Shown here in pieces: positions 24,524 through 33,431 of a stretch of 64,000 nt of DNA; the stretch's first letter is position 1; each line of letters begins with the position of its first letter. The DNA is from Streptomyces sp. TLI_105 (GTDB lineage Bacteria; Actinomycetota; Actinomycetes; Streptomycetales; Streptomycetaceae): positions 3,996,501-4,060,500 of the forward strand of contig NZ_FNSM01000001.1 of NCBI RefSeq assembly GCF_900105415.1. Reading direction: 5' to 3'. Both the position numbers and the translations under genes were made by a program. A model generated the notes under the pieces. It had not been told where the DNA came from, made no database searches, and saw only the letters and a list, made by a program, of their open reading frames with translations.

Positions 24524-25501
24524 ATGGCCAAGAAGCGCCCCCAGACGAAGGCCGGCAAGACCGGCCAGGCACAGGTCACGAGCGGGGAGATCCCGGTCGT
24601 CGGCGCCCGCGAGCCGTGCCCGTGCGGTTCGGGCCGCCGCTACAAGGCGTGTCACGGCCGGTCCGCCGCGCACGCCGTGACCGAGCTCGTCCAGCGCCCC
24701 TTCGAGGGCCTGCCGGGCGAGTGCGACTGGGTCGCGCTGCGCGAGCTGGTGCCGGCCGCCACCGTGCCGCTCACCCTGAAGGGCGGACTGCCGGAGGGCG
24801 TGCCGTCGGTGACGCTCGCGACCGTGCTGCCGATGGCGTGGCCGGCGCTCCGTCGCGACGACGGCTCCGTCCTGCTCGCCCTGCAGAACGACTCCACCTC
24901 CGGCGACCTGGCCCGCGACCTCGCCGACACCCTCCAGCGCGCTCTGGAGGCGGAGCCGGGCACCCCGGTGCCCGCGCGCCGCGTGCCGGCCGAGGGACCG
25001 CGCCTGCAGGAGCTGCTCGACGCGGACGCCCCGTTCGTCCCGGAGGTCCACTCGGGCTTCGAGTTCTGGATCCCGCAGTCCACGGACGGCGCGGACCCGG
25101 AGGTCGCGGCCTCCCTGGAGCGGGCCAACGCGGCGGCGATCCCGACGGTGAAGCTGACGAGCGTCGACTCCGCGTACTGGTGCGAGGTTCCGGACAAGAA
25201 CCACCTCCGCTGGGTCATGCCGCACCCGGAGGAGAAGCTCCTCGACGCGCTCGCCCGCCTCCAGGCCGGCGAGGGCACCTCGCTCGGCGCGGACACCCGG
25301 CTCGTCGGCTCGTTCCGGGCCCACGGTCTGATGGTGCCGGTGTGGGACCTGCCGTCCTCGATGACCGCCGAGGACTGCGAGAAGCCGGCGGCCGAGTTCG
25401 CCGAGCGGCTGGCCGCGGCGCTCGCCTCGGACGCCCCGCTGACGGCGGAGGAGCGCCGGGCGCGCGGCGGTCTCACGAACCGCCAGGTGACTCTCAGCTG
25501 A
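24524..25501 (+). CDS. SEC-C motif protein (DUF5926-type)
   Basis: A 325-residue protein with a basic N-terminus (AKKRPQTKAGKTGQ) and a SEC-C zinc-binding motif, PCPCGSGRRYKACHG (about residues 33-47), like the metal-binding tail of SecA. The rest is an actinobacterial domain of unknown function ending in EERRARGGLTNRQVTLS. There is no signal peptide. The SEC-C motif suggests binding to ribosomes or SecB/SecA-type partners, but its role is not known. It is preceded by GGGAGAAAG and stands alone, with a non-coding transcript candidate after it. Confidence 0.8.
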   Translation: MAKKRPQTKAGKTGQAQVTSGEIPVVGAREPCPCGSGRRYKACHGRSAAHAVTELVQRPFEGLPGECDWVALRELVPAATVPLTLKGGLPEGVPSVTLATVLPMAWPALRRDDGSVLLALQNDSTSGDLARDLADTLQRALEAEPGTPVPARRVPAEGPRLQELLDADAPFVPEVHSGFEFWIPQSTDGADPEVAASLERANAAAIPTVKLTSVDSAYWCEVPDKNHLRWVMPHPEEKLLDALARLQAGEGTSLGADTRLVGSFRAHGLMVPVWDLPSSMTAEDCEKPAAEFAERLAAALASDAPLTAEERRARGGLTNRQVTLS

Positions 25502-25529
25502 TACCCCAGGTGGTATCGGTGACTGACAG

Positions 25530-25543
25530 ACCGACCAGTCGGT
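25530..25543. promoter_or_regulatory. Palindrome ACCGAC-CA-GTCGGT
   Basis: A perfect inverted repeat with the look of a TetR-family operator, 28 bases after the DUF5926 stop codon. No protein gene starts downstream on the plus strand; only the candidate small RNA does. Confidence 0.45.
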
Positions 25544-25559
25544 GACTTCCGCCACAAGG

Positions 25560-25685
25560 CGGGTCCTCGGACGGATAAATCCCTGTCCGAATAACCGAGA
25601 TCGAATTTGCGAACAGCAGATCTCTTGTTACCGTTCTTGGAGCCCGGTCGCTGGTGCATCCCCCGTCGCCAGCGACCGGGCCTTT
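25560..25685 (+). ncRNA. Candidate small RNA ending in a 13-bp hairpin
   Basis: Between the DUF5926 gene and a convergent gene is an unusually AT-rich stretch (25575-25640, with GGATAAATCCC and TCGAATTTGCGAACAG) followed by a hairpin: GCCCGGTCGCTGG (25642-25654) with CCAGCGACCGGGC (25669-25681) and then CTTT. A palindromic site lies just upstream. The hairpin might only terminate the DUF5926 message, so a separate RNA is an inference and the start is approximate. Confidence 0.35.
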
Positions 25686-25722
25686 CCATGTCCGCCTCCG
25701 GCAGCGCCGGGGCGTCCGACGC

Positions 25723-26322
25723 TCAACTTCCTTCGCCGTCCGCCGTGTTGCTTCCCGCGCGGAGCAGCAGCGGAGTGGTGTCCCCCTCGCCCGCTCCCGC
25801 GAATTCCGCGACCGCCGTATACGCCGTGACCGCGTCGCGAGCGCGCTCCCTCGGCGTTTCACAGGTCCCCGGTTCGTCCTGCGCCGGGACCGGACAGCTC
25901 ACTTGCACGGTCCGTCCGCCGGGGCCCATGAGGGTCAGAAACGCGTCGAACTGTCGGCCCGTGACGTTCCGGTAGTACGTGCGCGCCCAGACCTCGCGTT
26001 CCTCGCTCAGGACGCAGGTCTGTGCCTCCGCCCCCTCCGGAGAGGCGAGTTCCGGCCCACACCGCGTGACGCGTTCAGGAGCCGTGGGAACCGGCGGGAC
26101 CGCGGAGGCCGGCGCGGCCGGCGCGGGAGCGGCGGAGGCCGGTGTACGGGGTCCCAGGCCGAGCCCCCTGAGCAGGTCCCCGGGCTTCGCGTCCCCCTCG
26201 GCACTCGCGCCGGCCGGCCGTACGGGGTCCCCCGTCGGCCTCGCCGTCGCGACGAGGGGCAGCAGGACGGCGACCGTGACGGCGGTCCCGAGTCCGACCA
26301 CGCGGAGGTTCACCGGGCTCAT
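25723..26322 (-). CDS. Hypothetical exported protein
   Basis: A 199-residue protein with an N-terminal signal anchor (LRVVGLGTAVTVAVLLPLVA), a Pro/Ala linker and a C-terminal region with four cysteines (TRCGPEL, QTCVLSE, VSCPVPA and GTCETPR). WARTYYRNVTGRQFDAFLTL is the most distinctive segment. No family is recognised; the layout suggests a disulphide-stabilised extracellular domain. The ATG at 26322 follows a purine-rich AGGTGGG. It is the second minus-strand gene after the Prim-Pol gene, with a 245-bp gap that holds repeats. Confidence 0.6.
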   Translation of the reverse strand: MSPVNLRVVGLGTAVTVAVLLPLVATARPTGDPVRPAGASAEGDAKPGDLLRGLGLGPRTPASAAPAPAAPASAVPPVPTAPERVTRCGPELASPEGAEAQTCVLSEEREVWARTYYRNVTGRQFDAFLTLMGPGGRTVQVSCPVPAQDEPGTCETPRERARDAVTAYTAVAEFAGAGEGDTTPLLLRAGSNTADGEGS

Positions 26323-26490
26323 GGGACCCACCTGCTCCTGCTCGGCTGGAGATCCGGAGATCTGGAGATCTTGGACGGTGGGGTGAACATAGCGGCGGGA
26401 TCCGGGCGCGCGGTCGGCCGCGCGCCCGGATCCCCTGCAAGTCGGACCGGTACACACCCGTTCGGGTGAACGGCTCTGCCCTGTCCCGGG

Positions 26491-26560
26491 CCGCCTCCGT
26501 ACGAAAGCCTCCGGCCCGCCTCTGCACGAAAGCCCCGAGCGGCCCCGTACGAAAGCCCCC
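26491..26560 (-). repeat. Three spaced copies of a YYGYACGAAAGCC unit downstream of the Prim-Pol gene
   Basis: Near-identical 13-bp cores at 26497-26509, 26522-26534 and 26545-26557 are spaced 23-25 bp apart and start 11 bases past the stop codon of the minus-strand Prim-Pol gene. Confidence 0.6.
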
Positions 26561-26567
26561 TCCGAGC

Positions 26568-27248
26568 TCAGTACGCCAGTCTGCTCCCGCCGCCCGGCGT
26601 GCTCGTGCTCGCCTCGACCAGGGCGTCGACCACCGCCTCCACGTCCGGCAGCCACGGGCGGGCCGAGCCGGCGAGCGGTGCCCGCTCCCAGCGGACCTGC
26701 CCGGTCCCCGCCGCCGATGGCGGAAGGAGCAGGTAGCCGCCCTCGCCGTGGAACCGCAGCGAGCTGGGCACGCTGTCCTTCGCGTACAGCAGCTCCCCCA
26801 GCCGTTCGAGGCCGTACGGGGCGACGAGGATCGACCACCGGGTCGGGGTCGCCACCACCGGGCCGAGCCGCATGCCCGTCCCGTCGAGCGCGGCGAGGGC
26901 CCGTGCCCCCGCCACCGCCGGAAGGCTGACCGCGCAGGGCGCGGCGCCGCCGGTGGCGAGGACCACCGGGGTGTCCGGGCGCCGGGTCCACCACCAGCGG
27001 ACCATGCGCTCGTCCGTGGTGGCCGCGAGCAGCCCGGGGTCGTAGGGGTGCGCGCCGGGCACCACGCAGTCGGGGTCGGGGCAGGAGCAGGCCACTCCCG
27101 TGGCCGTACGGGTCGTCGCTCTCAGGCCCGCGCCCGGCAGGACGGGCCAGTTCCACTCGGCCGCGAAGGTGACCGCGGCGTCGAGCCGGGCGGTCCTCTC
27201 CTTGCGCCGGAACCGGAGCCTGCGTCGCCTTCCGAGGATCTCGCGCAT
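26568..27248 (-). CDS. Bifunctional primase/polymerase (Prim-Pol) domain protein
   Basis: A 226-residue protein matching the N-terminal Prim-Pol family. The core is WNWPVLPGAGLRA, then a metal-binding CSCPDPDCVVPGAHP, then LLAATTDERMVRWWWTRRP and VVLATGG. In Streptomyces these stand-alone proteins are chromosomal and of unproven role; phage and plasmid relatives prime DNA synthesis. The central catalytic Asp/His arrangement cannot be confirmed by eye. The ATG at 27248 follows AAAGGAA; an upstream ATG at 27284 is possible. It is divergent from the phosphatase gene. Confidence 0.75.
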   Translation of the reverse strand: MREILGRRRRLRFRRKERTARLDAAVTFAAEWNWPVLPGAGLRATTRTATGVACSCPDPDCVVPGAHPYDPGLLAATTDERMVRWWWTRRPDTPVVLATGGAAPCAVSLPAVAGARALAALDGTGMRLGPVVATPTRWSILVAPYGLERLGELLYAKDSVPSSLRFHGEGGYLLLPPSAAGTGQVRWERAPLAGSARPWLPDVEAVVDALVEASTSTPGGGSRLAY

Positions 27249-27770
27249 GAGCGCTCGTTCCTTTCCGTTGAACGCCGAATCCACATCACACCATGTGCAG
27301 ATCTCTTCACCGTGCGTATCAGCGCGTGCCAGGTCGGCGGGGTGCCGGCCCCTTGAGCAGCGGGGCGGACCGGGCCGGTGCCGGGTGGATCCCGGGGGAG
27401 CCGGGTGGAGCCAGGTCAGAGCCGGAGCGGGTCAGAACACGTTCCCCGCCACTCGGTGACGGGTTGCGGCCTGCGGCGGGAAAGACGCCGGGGTTCCGCG
27501 TCACGTTCCGGGGCGGTGTCAACTGCCCCTGCCTGTCACCGATTACGTACCCAGCACGCTTGGAATGACGCGCTTTCAAACGACGCCAGTCGACCGCAAA
27601 AGGTGCACACCGGGGGCAATTTTCGGCCAACTTCTCGCGTACTTCAACCCTCTCGCGCGACCTCACGGACACCACAAGTCCCGTGGGGACAATGCTGGAC
27701 ATCGTTCCTCTTGTACGTGTACATGTGGATGCATCGAGCGGCTCAGATTGACATGGGGGTTTGCGATGCT
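27249..27770. other. Long divergent intergenic region, 520 bp
   Basis: This is less GC-rich than the flanks and separates the Prim-Pol and PP2C genes. It contains GTACGTGTACATGTGG near 27713 and several GTGA/TCAC half-sites but no ORF with coding character. Such long leaders often precede developmentally regulated Streptomyces genes; no specific regulator site could be assigned. Confidence 0.4.
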
Positions 27771-29222
27771 ATGGCGTCAAACGCACCGGTCGGAAAGCCG
27801 ACTGCCATGAGCGCCCCACGCATGCCGAAAGTGGCCGGAATCGATTCCACGGCTCCCGGGCCCCCGCACACTACGCAACCCCTCCCCGGGGTGCCCGCGG
27901 CGGCGAGCCCCGCCGACGCGGCCCTCCCACCCGGTGCCCTGATCCAGGACCGGCTGGCCTCCTGGGTCTCCGACCTCACCACCCTCCACGAACTCACCGA
28001 GCGCCTCATCAAGACCGCCTCCCTCGACGAGGCCCTCCGCGAACTGCTCGGCGCCGGAGCCGCCCTCGTCGGCGCCCGCCGCGGCATGGCCGTCCTCGAA
28101 CCGGCCGACGGCCGCGGCCCCACCAGCACCATCGGCCTCGGCCTCGCCCACGCCGACCTCGGCACCATCGAGACCGTCCCGCGCGGCGCCGGCAGCTACG
28201 GCCGCCTCCTCGACGGCCTCCCCGACCCCGGACGCCCCGAGCGCGTCCCCGACCCGATCGCCATCCGCGACGTCCGTACGGAGGAGGGCCTCGACCCCCG
28301 CCACCGCGAGGTCGCCGCCCGCCTCGGCTACGCCGCCAGCTACGCCCTGCCCCTCGCCACCGAGGAGGCAGGCCGGCTCGGCGCGGTCGTGTGGCTCTAC
28401 GACGAGCCCGCCGAACCCACCGACCGGCAGCGCCACCTCATCGGGCTCTACGGCCGCTTCGCCACCGAGCACCTCGCCCGGCTCCTCCAGGTCGAGCGCG
28501 CCCGCGTCCAGGTCGCCACCATCGCCGAGGAGCTGCTCCCCAGCCGTCTCCCGCGCGTCCCCGGCGTCCAGCTCGCCGCCCGCCACCGCACCGGCCCGCT
28601 GGGCGGCGGCGACTGGTACGACGCGCTGCCGCTGCCCGACGGCGCCCTCGGTCTGGCCGTCGGCTCCGTCTCCGGCACCGGGCCCAGCGCGCTGGCCGCC
28701 ATGGGCCGGCTGCGCGCCTCCCTCCGGGCGTACGCCGTGATGGAGGGCGAGGACCCCGTCGCCGTCCTCTCCGACCTGGAGCTGCTGCTCCGGATCACCG
28801 AGCCCGCCCGCTCGGCGACCGCCCTCTTCGCCTACGCCGAGCCCGCGCAGCGCCGGATCGTCCTCGCCGGCGCCGGTCACGCCCCGCCGCTGGTCCTCGG
28901 CGAGCGCCGCACCGAGTTCGTCGAGACCTCGCTGTCGGCCCCGCTCGGGATGCTCTCCTGCTGGGAGGCGCCGAGCGTGGAGCTGTCCCTCGCACCCGGA
29001 GAAACGGTGCTTCTCTACACGGACGGGCTGCTGCGGCGTACCGGCGACGCCATGGACCGGACCTTCGCCCGGATCCACGCGGCCGCCGCGAGCGTGCCGA
29101 GGGCGGACCGGGGCGACCCGGGCGCCGTCGCCGACCACGTCCTGCGGGCCCTGCTGCCCGAGGGCCTGGACCCGGCCGTGGACGGCGAGGACGTGGTCCT
29201 GCTCGCCGCCCGCTTCGAGTGA
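27771..29222 (+). CDS. GAF-domain PP2C/SpoIIE-type phosphatase lacking one metal-binding Asp
   Basis: About 483 residues. A GAF sensor domain (about 60-240) leads into a SpoIIE-type PP2C domain (250-483). LGGGDWYDALPLPDG carries the first metal Asp, and TVLLYTDGLLRR the TDG motif. The usual GDVxGHG is replaced by GSVSGTG, so the second metal-binding Asp is a Ser; the final DD is ED in GEDVVLL. Active members dephosphorylate anti-anti-sigma factors; this one may be weak or inactive. Several in-frame ATGs (27723, 27729, 27753, 27771) are possible; none has a clean ribosome site, so the start is uncertain. Confidence 0.75.
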   Translation: MASNAPVGKPTAMSAPRMPKVAGIDSTAPGPPHTTQPLPGVPAAASPADAALPPGALIQDRLASWVSDLTTLHELTERLIKTASLDEALRELLGAGAALVGARRGMAVLEPADGRGPTSTIGLGLAHADLGTIETVPRGAGSYGRLLDGLPDPGRPERVPDPIAIRDVRTEEGLDPRHREVAARLGYAASYALPLATEEAGRLGAVVWLYDEPAEPTDRQRHLIGLYGRFATEHLARLLQVERARVQVATIAEELLPSRLPRVPGVQLAARHRTGPLGGGDWYDALPLPDGALGLAVGSVSGTGPSALAAMGRLRASLRAYAVMEGEDPVAVLSDLELLLRITEPARSATALFAYAEPAQRRIVLAGAGHAPPLVLGERRTEFVETSLSAPLGMLSCWEAPSVELSLAPGETVLLYTDGLLRRTGDAMDRTFARIHAAAASVPRADRGDPGAVADHVLRALLPEGLDPAVDGEDVVLLAARFE

Positions 29223-29399
29223 GCCGCTTCGACCGGTGCGTGCAAGCCGGGGCGTGCGAGCCGCTCCGTGCAAGCGGATACGTGCCGTACGTGTAAGCGG
29301 AACGTGACTCACCGGTAATAGGTCTTCCGGCCCTGGGACCCCTTCCGTACGACCGTACGATGGTGGAGGTTCAGTGTCGTACCAAAAGGAGGCAGACCC

Positions 29400-30866
29400 G
29401 TGGCCGAGGAGCTCACCCCGGAGACCCCGGAAGAGACCGAGACCGAAGAGCAGCCGATCAAGCAGCGCAAGAACGGGCTGTACGGGGGCGTGTCCGACGA
29501 GCTCGCCGAGAACATGCGGTCCGGCTGGGCCGACACCGAGCTGCACGACCTCGCGCCGATCGCGCAGGCCGACGAGACCGCCGCGCGCCGCGCCGCGCTC
29601 TCCGCCCGCTTCCCGGGTGAGCGCCTGGTGATCCCCGCCGGAAACCTGAAGACCCGGTCGAACGACACCGAGTACGCCTTCCGCGCCTCCACCGAGTACG
29701 CGTACCTCACCGGCGACCAGACCCAGGACGGCGTCCTCGTCCTGGAGCCGGTGAAGGACGGCCACGAGGCCACGGTCTACCTGCTGCCGCGCTCGAACCG
29801 CGAGAACGGCGAGTTCTGGCTCGACGGCCAGGGCGAGCTGTGGGTCGGCCGCCGCCACTCCCTCACCGAGGCCGAGCGGCTCCTCGGCATCCCGGCCAAG
29901 GACGTCCGCGAGCTCGCCGACGCCCTCAAGGAGGCCACCGGCCCCGTCCGCGCCGTCCGCGGCCACGACGCCGGCATCGAGGCCGCGCTGACCGACAAGG
30001 TCACCGCCGAGCGCGACGAAGAGCTGCGCGTCCACCTCTCCGAGGCCCGCCTCATCAAGGACTCCTTCGAGATCGCCGAGCTGGAGAAGGCCTGCGCCTC
30101 CACCGCCCGCGGCTTCGAGGACGTCGTCAAGGTCCTCGACAAGGCCGAGGCCACCAGCGAGCGCTACATCGAGGGCACGTTCTTCCTGCGCGCCCGCGTC
30201 GAGGGCAACGACATCGGCTACGGCTCCATCTGCGCCGCCGGCCCGCACGCCACCACCCTGCACTGGGTCCGCAACGACGGCGACGTCCGCTCCGGCGACC
30301 TGCTGCTGCTCGACGCCGGCGTCGAGACGAACGAGCTCTACACCGCCGACATCACCCGCACCCTGCCGATCAACGGCCGGTACACCGAGATCCAGCGCAA
30401 GATCTACGACGCCGTGTACGAGGCGCAGGAGGCCGGCATCGCCGCGGTGAAGCCCGGCGCCGCCTACCGCGACTTCCACGACGCCGCCCAGCGCGTCCTC
30501 GCCGAGAAGCTCGTCGAGTGGGGCCTCGTCGAGGGCCCGGTCGACCGCGTCCTGGAGCTCGGCCTCCAGCGCCGCTGGACCCTGCACGGCACCGGCCACA
30601 TGCTCGGCATGGACGTCCACGACTGCGCCGCCGCGCGCACCGAGATGTACGTGGACACCACCCTCGAGCCGGGCATGTGCCTGACCGTCGAGCCCGGTCT
30701 GTACTTCCAGGCCGACGACCTGACCGTGCCGGAGGAGTACCGCGGCATCGGCGTCCGGATCGAGGACGACATCCTCGTCACGGAGGACGGCAACCGGAAC
30801 CTCTCGGACGCGCTGCCGCGCCGCGCCGACGAGGTCGAGGCGTGGATGGCCGCGCTGAAGGGCTGA
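29400..30866 (+). CDS. pepP: Xaa-Pro aminopeptidase (aminopeptidase P)
   Basis: A 488-residue M24B metallopeptidase that removes an N-terminal residue preceding proline. The N-terminal creatinase-like domain (about residues 55-190) precedes the pita-bread catalytic domain, where the five dinuclear metal ligands are visible: Asp in LLLDAGVETN, Asp in TADITRTL, His in GTGHMLGMDVHD, Glu in LTVEPGLYF and Glu in GVRIEDDIL. The GTG start at 29400 is seven bases after AAAAGGAGG. A terminator follows at 30887-30922. No signal peptide is present, so it acts in the cytoplasm. Confidence 0.95.
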   Translation: MAEELTPETPEETETEEQPIKQRKNGLYGGVSDELAENMRSGWADTELHDLAPIAQADETAARRAALSARFPGERLVIPAGNLKTRSNDTEYAFRASTEYAYLTGDQTQDGVLVLEPVKDGHEATVYLLPRSNRENGEFWLDGQGELWVGRRHSLTEAERLLGIPAKDVRELADALKEATGPVRAVRGHDAGIEAALTDKVTAERDEELRVHLSEARLIKDSFEIAELEKACASTARGFEDVVKVLDKAEATSERYIEGTFFLRARVEGNDIGYGSICAAGPHATTLHWVRNDGDVRSGDLLLLDAGVETNELYTADITRTLPINGRYTEIQRKIYDAVYEAQEAGIAAVKPGAAYRDFHDAAQRVLAEKLVEWGLVEGPVDRVLELGLQRRWTLHGTGHMLGMDVHDCAAARTEMYVDTTLEPGMCLTVEPGLYFQADDLTVPEEYRGIGVRIEDDILVTEDGNRNLSDALPRRADEVEAWMAALKG

Positions 30867-30886
30867 ACTCCGCGTACGTTGGAACC

Positions 30887-30922
30887 GAAGGGCCCCCGTC
30901 GACCGACCGGCGGGGGTCCTTC
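30887..30922 (+). terminator. Hairpin terminator after pepP
   Basis: GAAGGGCCCCCG (30887-30898) pairs with CGGGGGTCCTTC (30911-30922), one mismatch, 20 bases after the pepP stop. Confidence 0.75.
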
Positions 30923-30930
30923 CCCGTACC

Positions 30931-30995
30931 TCACGCCCTTACGTCACGCCCGTGTCTCACGCCCTTACGTCACGACCTTGCGTCACGCCATGAGG
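30931..30995 (-). repeat. Five 13-bp tandem repeats spanning the stop codon of the RsbW-like gene
   Basis: On the plus strand five consecutive 13-mers all begin with TCACG: 30931, 30944, 30957, 30970 and 30983. The last (30983-30995) is the 3' end of the minus-strand gene; its TCA is the TGA stop. Two units (30931 and 30957) are identical, so the region also shows a 26-bp period. Confidence 0.85.
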
Positions 30996-31429
30996 AGCGA
31001 CGGGCTGTCCCGCCACTTCAGGATCTTGTCGAAGCTGACCACGGCGCCGCCGCGGCCCGAGCGGTTGCCGAACTGCACGTGATCGGCCAGCTCCTCGATC
31101 AGGCGCATCCCCCGGCCGTGCTCGGCCTCGTCCGACGGGACGGCCGGCGCCTCGGCGCCGGGGAAGCCCGGGCCCGAGTCCGCCACCTCGATGCGGCACG
31201 TCTCGCCGTCCAGATACGCCGTCACCCGGTACGCCCCGCCCGGCTCCCGTGCGCCGGCTCCGCCGCCGTGCTCGACGGCGTTGGCACACGCCTCGGTCAG
31301 CGCGACCGACAACTCGTACGACACGTCGGGATCGACACCCGCCGTCTCCATCGTGCCCAGCAGAAGCCTTCGCGCGAGCGGCACGCTCGCGGCCTCGCGC
31401 CGCAGATGGAGTGACCACCAGATGCTCAT
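30983..31429 (-). CDS. RsbW-like HATPase regulatory protein
   Basis: A 148-residue GHKL domain with N box ELSVALTEACANAVEHG, G1 box VADSGPGF and G2 box HGRGMRLI, all intact, so ATP binding is expected. It resembles anti-sigma-factor serine kinases that phosphorylate anti-anti-sigma proteins. No sigma or antagonist gene is adjacent; the PP2C protein at 27771 is the nearest opposing activity. GGAGG lies seven bases upstream of the ATG. The 3' end is part of a 13-bp tandem repeat that continues beyond the stop. Confidence 0.8.
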   Translation of the reverse strand: MSIWWSLHLRREAASVPLARRLLLGTMETAGVDPDVSYELSVALTEACANAVEHGGGAGAREPGGAYRVTAYLDGETCRIEVADSGPGFPGAEAPAVPSDEAEHGRGMRLIEELADHVQFGNRSGRGGAVVSFDKILKWRDSPSLLMA

Positions 31430-31711
31430 GCTCCAGCCTCCCGGCAGCGGCTCGACATACCGATACGTATTGCCGGAGCGGACGCTCCGTAAGCCCCCGG
31501 AGGCGTCAAGAGCGCTCGTTCGGCGGATGCACCGGGCGGGGGCGCCGGTGTATGTCACCTCCGTGCGTCGCCCGGAGGCCTCTTGTCCGCCGCCCCGACG
31601 GGCGGGCGTCCGAGCACGGCGGTCGGGGTATCTCATCGCGAAGGCGCCCAAGAACGACCTTCCGGACCTGCCTCATGGCGGTGGCGCGCGTGGTGCGATG
31701 ATGGGGCCGCC

Positions 31712-32494
31712 ATGACTGCCCCCGCGCTCGCTCCACGGCTGCTGAGGGCCGCGGTGTTCACCGCGGTCTGCGTCGTGCTGTCCGCGCTGGGACACGCCCT
31801 CGCCGCCTGCGAGGGCATCGCCCTGTGGACCCTCGTCGCCGGATTCCTCGGCGTCTTCGGCGTCACCGTCCTCTTCGCCGGCCGCGCGCGCTCCCTCGGC
31901 TTCGTCGTCGGCGCCCTCGCCGGCGGGCAGCTCGGCCTGCACGTCCTCTTCGGGCTCGGCCGGCGGCAGCTCGCCCTGAGCGAGCAGGCCGACGACGCCC
32001 TCGTCCGGATGGCCGCCCGGCTGGTCTGCGGGGCGGGCACCGCCTCCCTCAGCCCCGCCGACGCCACCCGGATCATCACCGACGCCGGGCTCGACCCGGC
32101 CGACGCGCACGCCCACATGGGGCACCTGGCCGCCGGGGCGACCACGCCCGCCAGCGAGCTGCTGCCCGGCCTGCCCATGCTCCTCGGCCACCTCCTGGCC
32201 GCCCTGGCCACGGGCTGGCTGCTGCGCCGGGGCGACCACGCCCTCGGCCGGCTCGTGGAGCTCTCCGAGCAGGGCGCGACGGAACTCGCCGAGTGCGCCC
32301 TCGTGCGCTCCCTGCGGGCCGCGCTCCGTCTCGTACGGGCCCTGCTCGCCGGACTGCCGTCGGCGACGCGCACGGGACCGCGGCGGATCCTCCGGGCCCC
32401 CTCCGACTCCTCGCCGCCGCCGGTGGCCGAGGCGCTTCAGCACACGGTGATCAGGCGCGGCCCCCCGGCCGCCGACTGCGTCCTCGCAGCCTGA
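31712..32494 (+). CDS. Polytopic membrane protein, function unknown
   Basis: A 260-residue protein with about five hydrophobic segments, such as AAVFTAVCVVLSALGHALAA, LVAGFLGVFGVTVLF, LGFVVGALAGGQLGLHVLFG and LPMLLGHLLAALATGWLL. His residues occur beside several of them (HVLFG, AHAHMGHLA, GHLL). It precedes the copper operon by 156 bp in the same direction. The His/Met-containing loop and position suggest a link to copper handling, but that is inference; no named domain was recognised. The ATG at 31712 has no strong ribosome site. Confidence 0.6.
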   Translation: MTAPALAPRLLRAAVFTAVCVVLSALGHALAACEGIALWTLVAGFLGVFGVTVLFAGRARSLGFVVGALAGGQLGLHVLFGLGRRQLALSEQADDALVRMAARLVCGAGTASLSPADATRIITDAGLDPADAHAHMGHLAAGATTPASELLPGLPMLLGHLLAALATGWLLRRGDHALGRLVELSEQGATELAECALVRSLRAALRLVRALLAGLPSATRTGPRRILRAPSDSSPPPVAEALQHTVIRRGPPAADCVLAA

Positions 32495-32650
32495 CACGGA
32501 CCGCTCCACGTGAGCGGGCCGTGCACGTCCGCACGCCTCCTGTCCCCAGGTCCGGGACTGCTTCCCCGGGCGCGCCGGACTTCCCGCCTGTCTCCGATCT
32601 TTCGAGTCCTTCGAGGCTTTCGAGTCCTTCGAGCTGGAGTGTCTTCTGCC

Positions 32651-33397
32651 ATGAACGTTTCCCGCACCTTCCTCGCCGGCGGCATCGCCCTCTCCTCCGT
32701 GGTCCTGCTGTCCGGCACCGCCTTCGCGCACGTCAGCGTGCAGCCGCAGGGCGAGGCGGCCAAGGGCGGCTACGCGACCGTCAACGTCAAGGTCCCGAAC
32801 GAGCGCGACAACGCCTCCACCGTGAAGGTCGAGATCAACTTCCCGCTCGACCACCCGCTGGCCTCCGTCATGCCGCAGCCCCTCCCCGGCTGGAAGGCCG
32901 AGGTCACCAAGAGCAAGCTCGCCAAGCCGCTGGAGCTGCACGGCAAGAAGATCAACGAGGTCGTCTCCAAGGTCACCTGGACCGCCGACGGCTCGAAGAT
33001 CGGCCCCGGCCAGTTCCAGCAGTTCCCGCTCTCCCTCGGCCGACTGCCGGAGGACACCGACGAGCTGGTCCTCAAGGCGATCCAGACGTACGACAACAAG
33101 GAGGTCGTGCGCTGGATCGAGGAGCAGAAGGAGGGCGCGGAGGAGCCGGAGAACCCGGCCCCCGTCCTGAAGCTCTCCGCCGCCTCCGCCGACCACCACG
33201 GCGGCGCCGCTCCGTCCGCCTCCGCCGAGACGGACGAGAAGGCCGGTCACGACGACAAGACGGCCGACCACGAGGAGACCGCCGCCGCGTCCTCCGCCAC
33301 CGACACCACGGCCCGCGTCCTCGGCGTCATCGGCATCCTCGTCGGTGTCGCGGGCGTCGCCTTCGGCGTCCTCGCCGGCCGCCGCCGCTCGGCCTGA
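32651..33397 (+). CDS. ycnI: YcnI-like copper-binding exported protein
   Basis: A 248-residue exported protein: a signal peptide ending in SGTAFAHVSVQ, a cupredoxin-like DUF1775 domain of about 150 residues, a His/Asp/Glu-rich linker (SADHHGG, HDDKTADHEE) and a C-terminal membrane anchor (VLGVIGILVGVAGVAFGVLAG) ending in RRR. The N-terminal His after cleavage is the copper ligand in the YcnI family, paired with a Glu and a Trp. It opens the copper operon; GGAG lies 11 bases before the ATG. A short TTCGAGTCC repeat precedes it (32601-32635). Confidence 0.85.
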   Translation: MNVSRTFLAGGIALSSVVLLSGTAFAHVSVQPQGEAAKGGYATVNVKVPNERDNASTVKVEINFPLDHPLASVMPQPLPGWKAEVTKSKLAKPLELHGKKINEVVSKVTWTADGSKIGPGQFQQFPLSLGRLPEDTDELVLKAIQTYDNKEVVRWIEEQKEGAEEPENPAPVLKLSAASADHHGGAAPSASAETDEKAGHDDKTADHEETAAASSATDTTARVLGVIGILVGVAGVAFGVLAGRRRSA

Positions 33398-33431
33398 CGG
33401 CCGCGTCCTCACCCGATCCGGAAGAAGCACC

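Noticed and set aside
27777..30620. 947-codon open frame on the minus strand over the PP2C and pepP genes
   Set aside because: It crosses two well-supported plus-strand genes and their intergenic region; composition is typical of antisense shadow frames.
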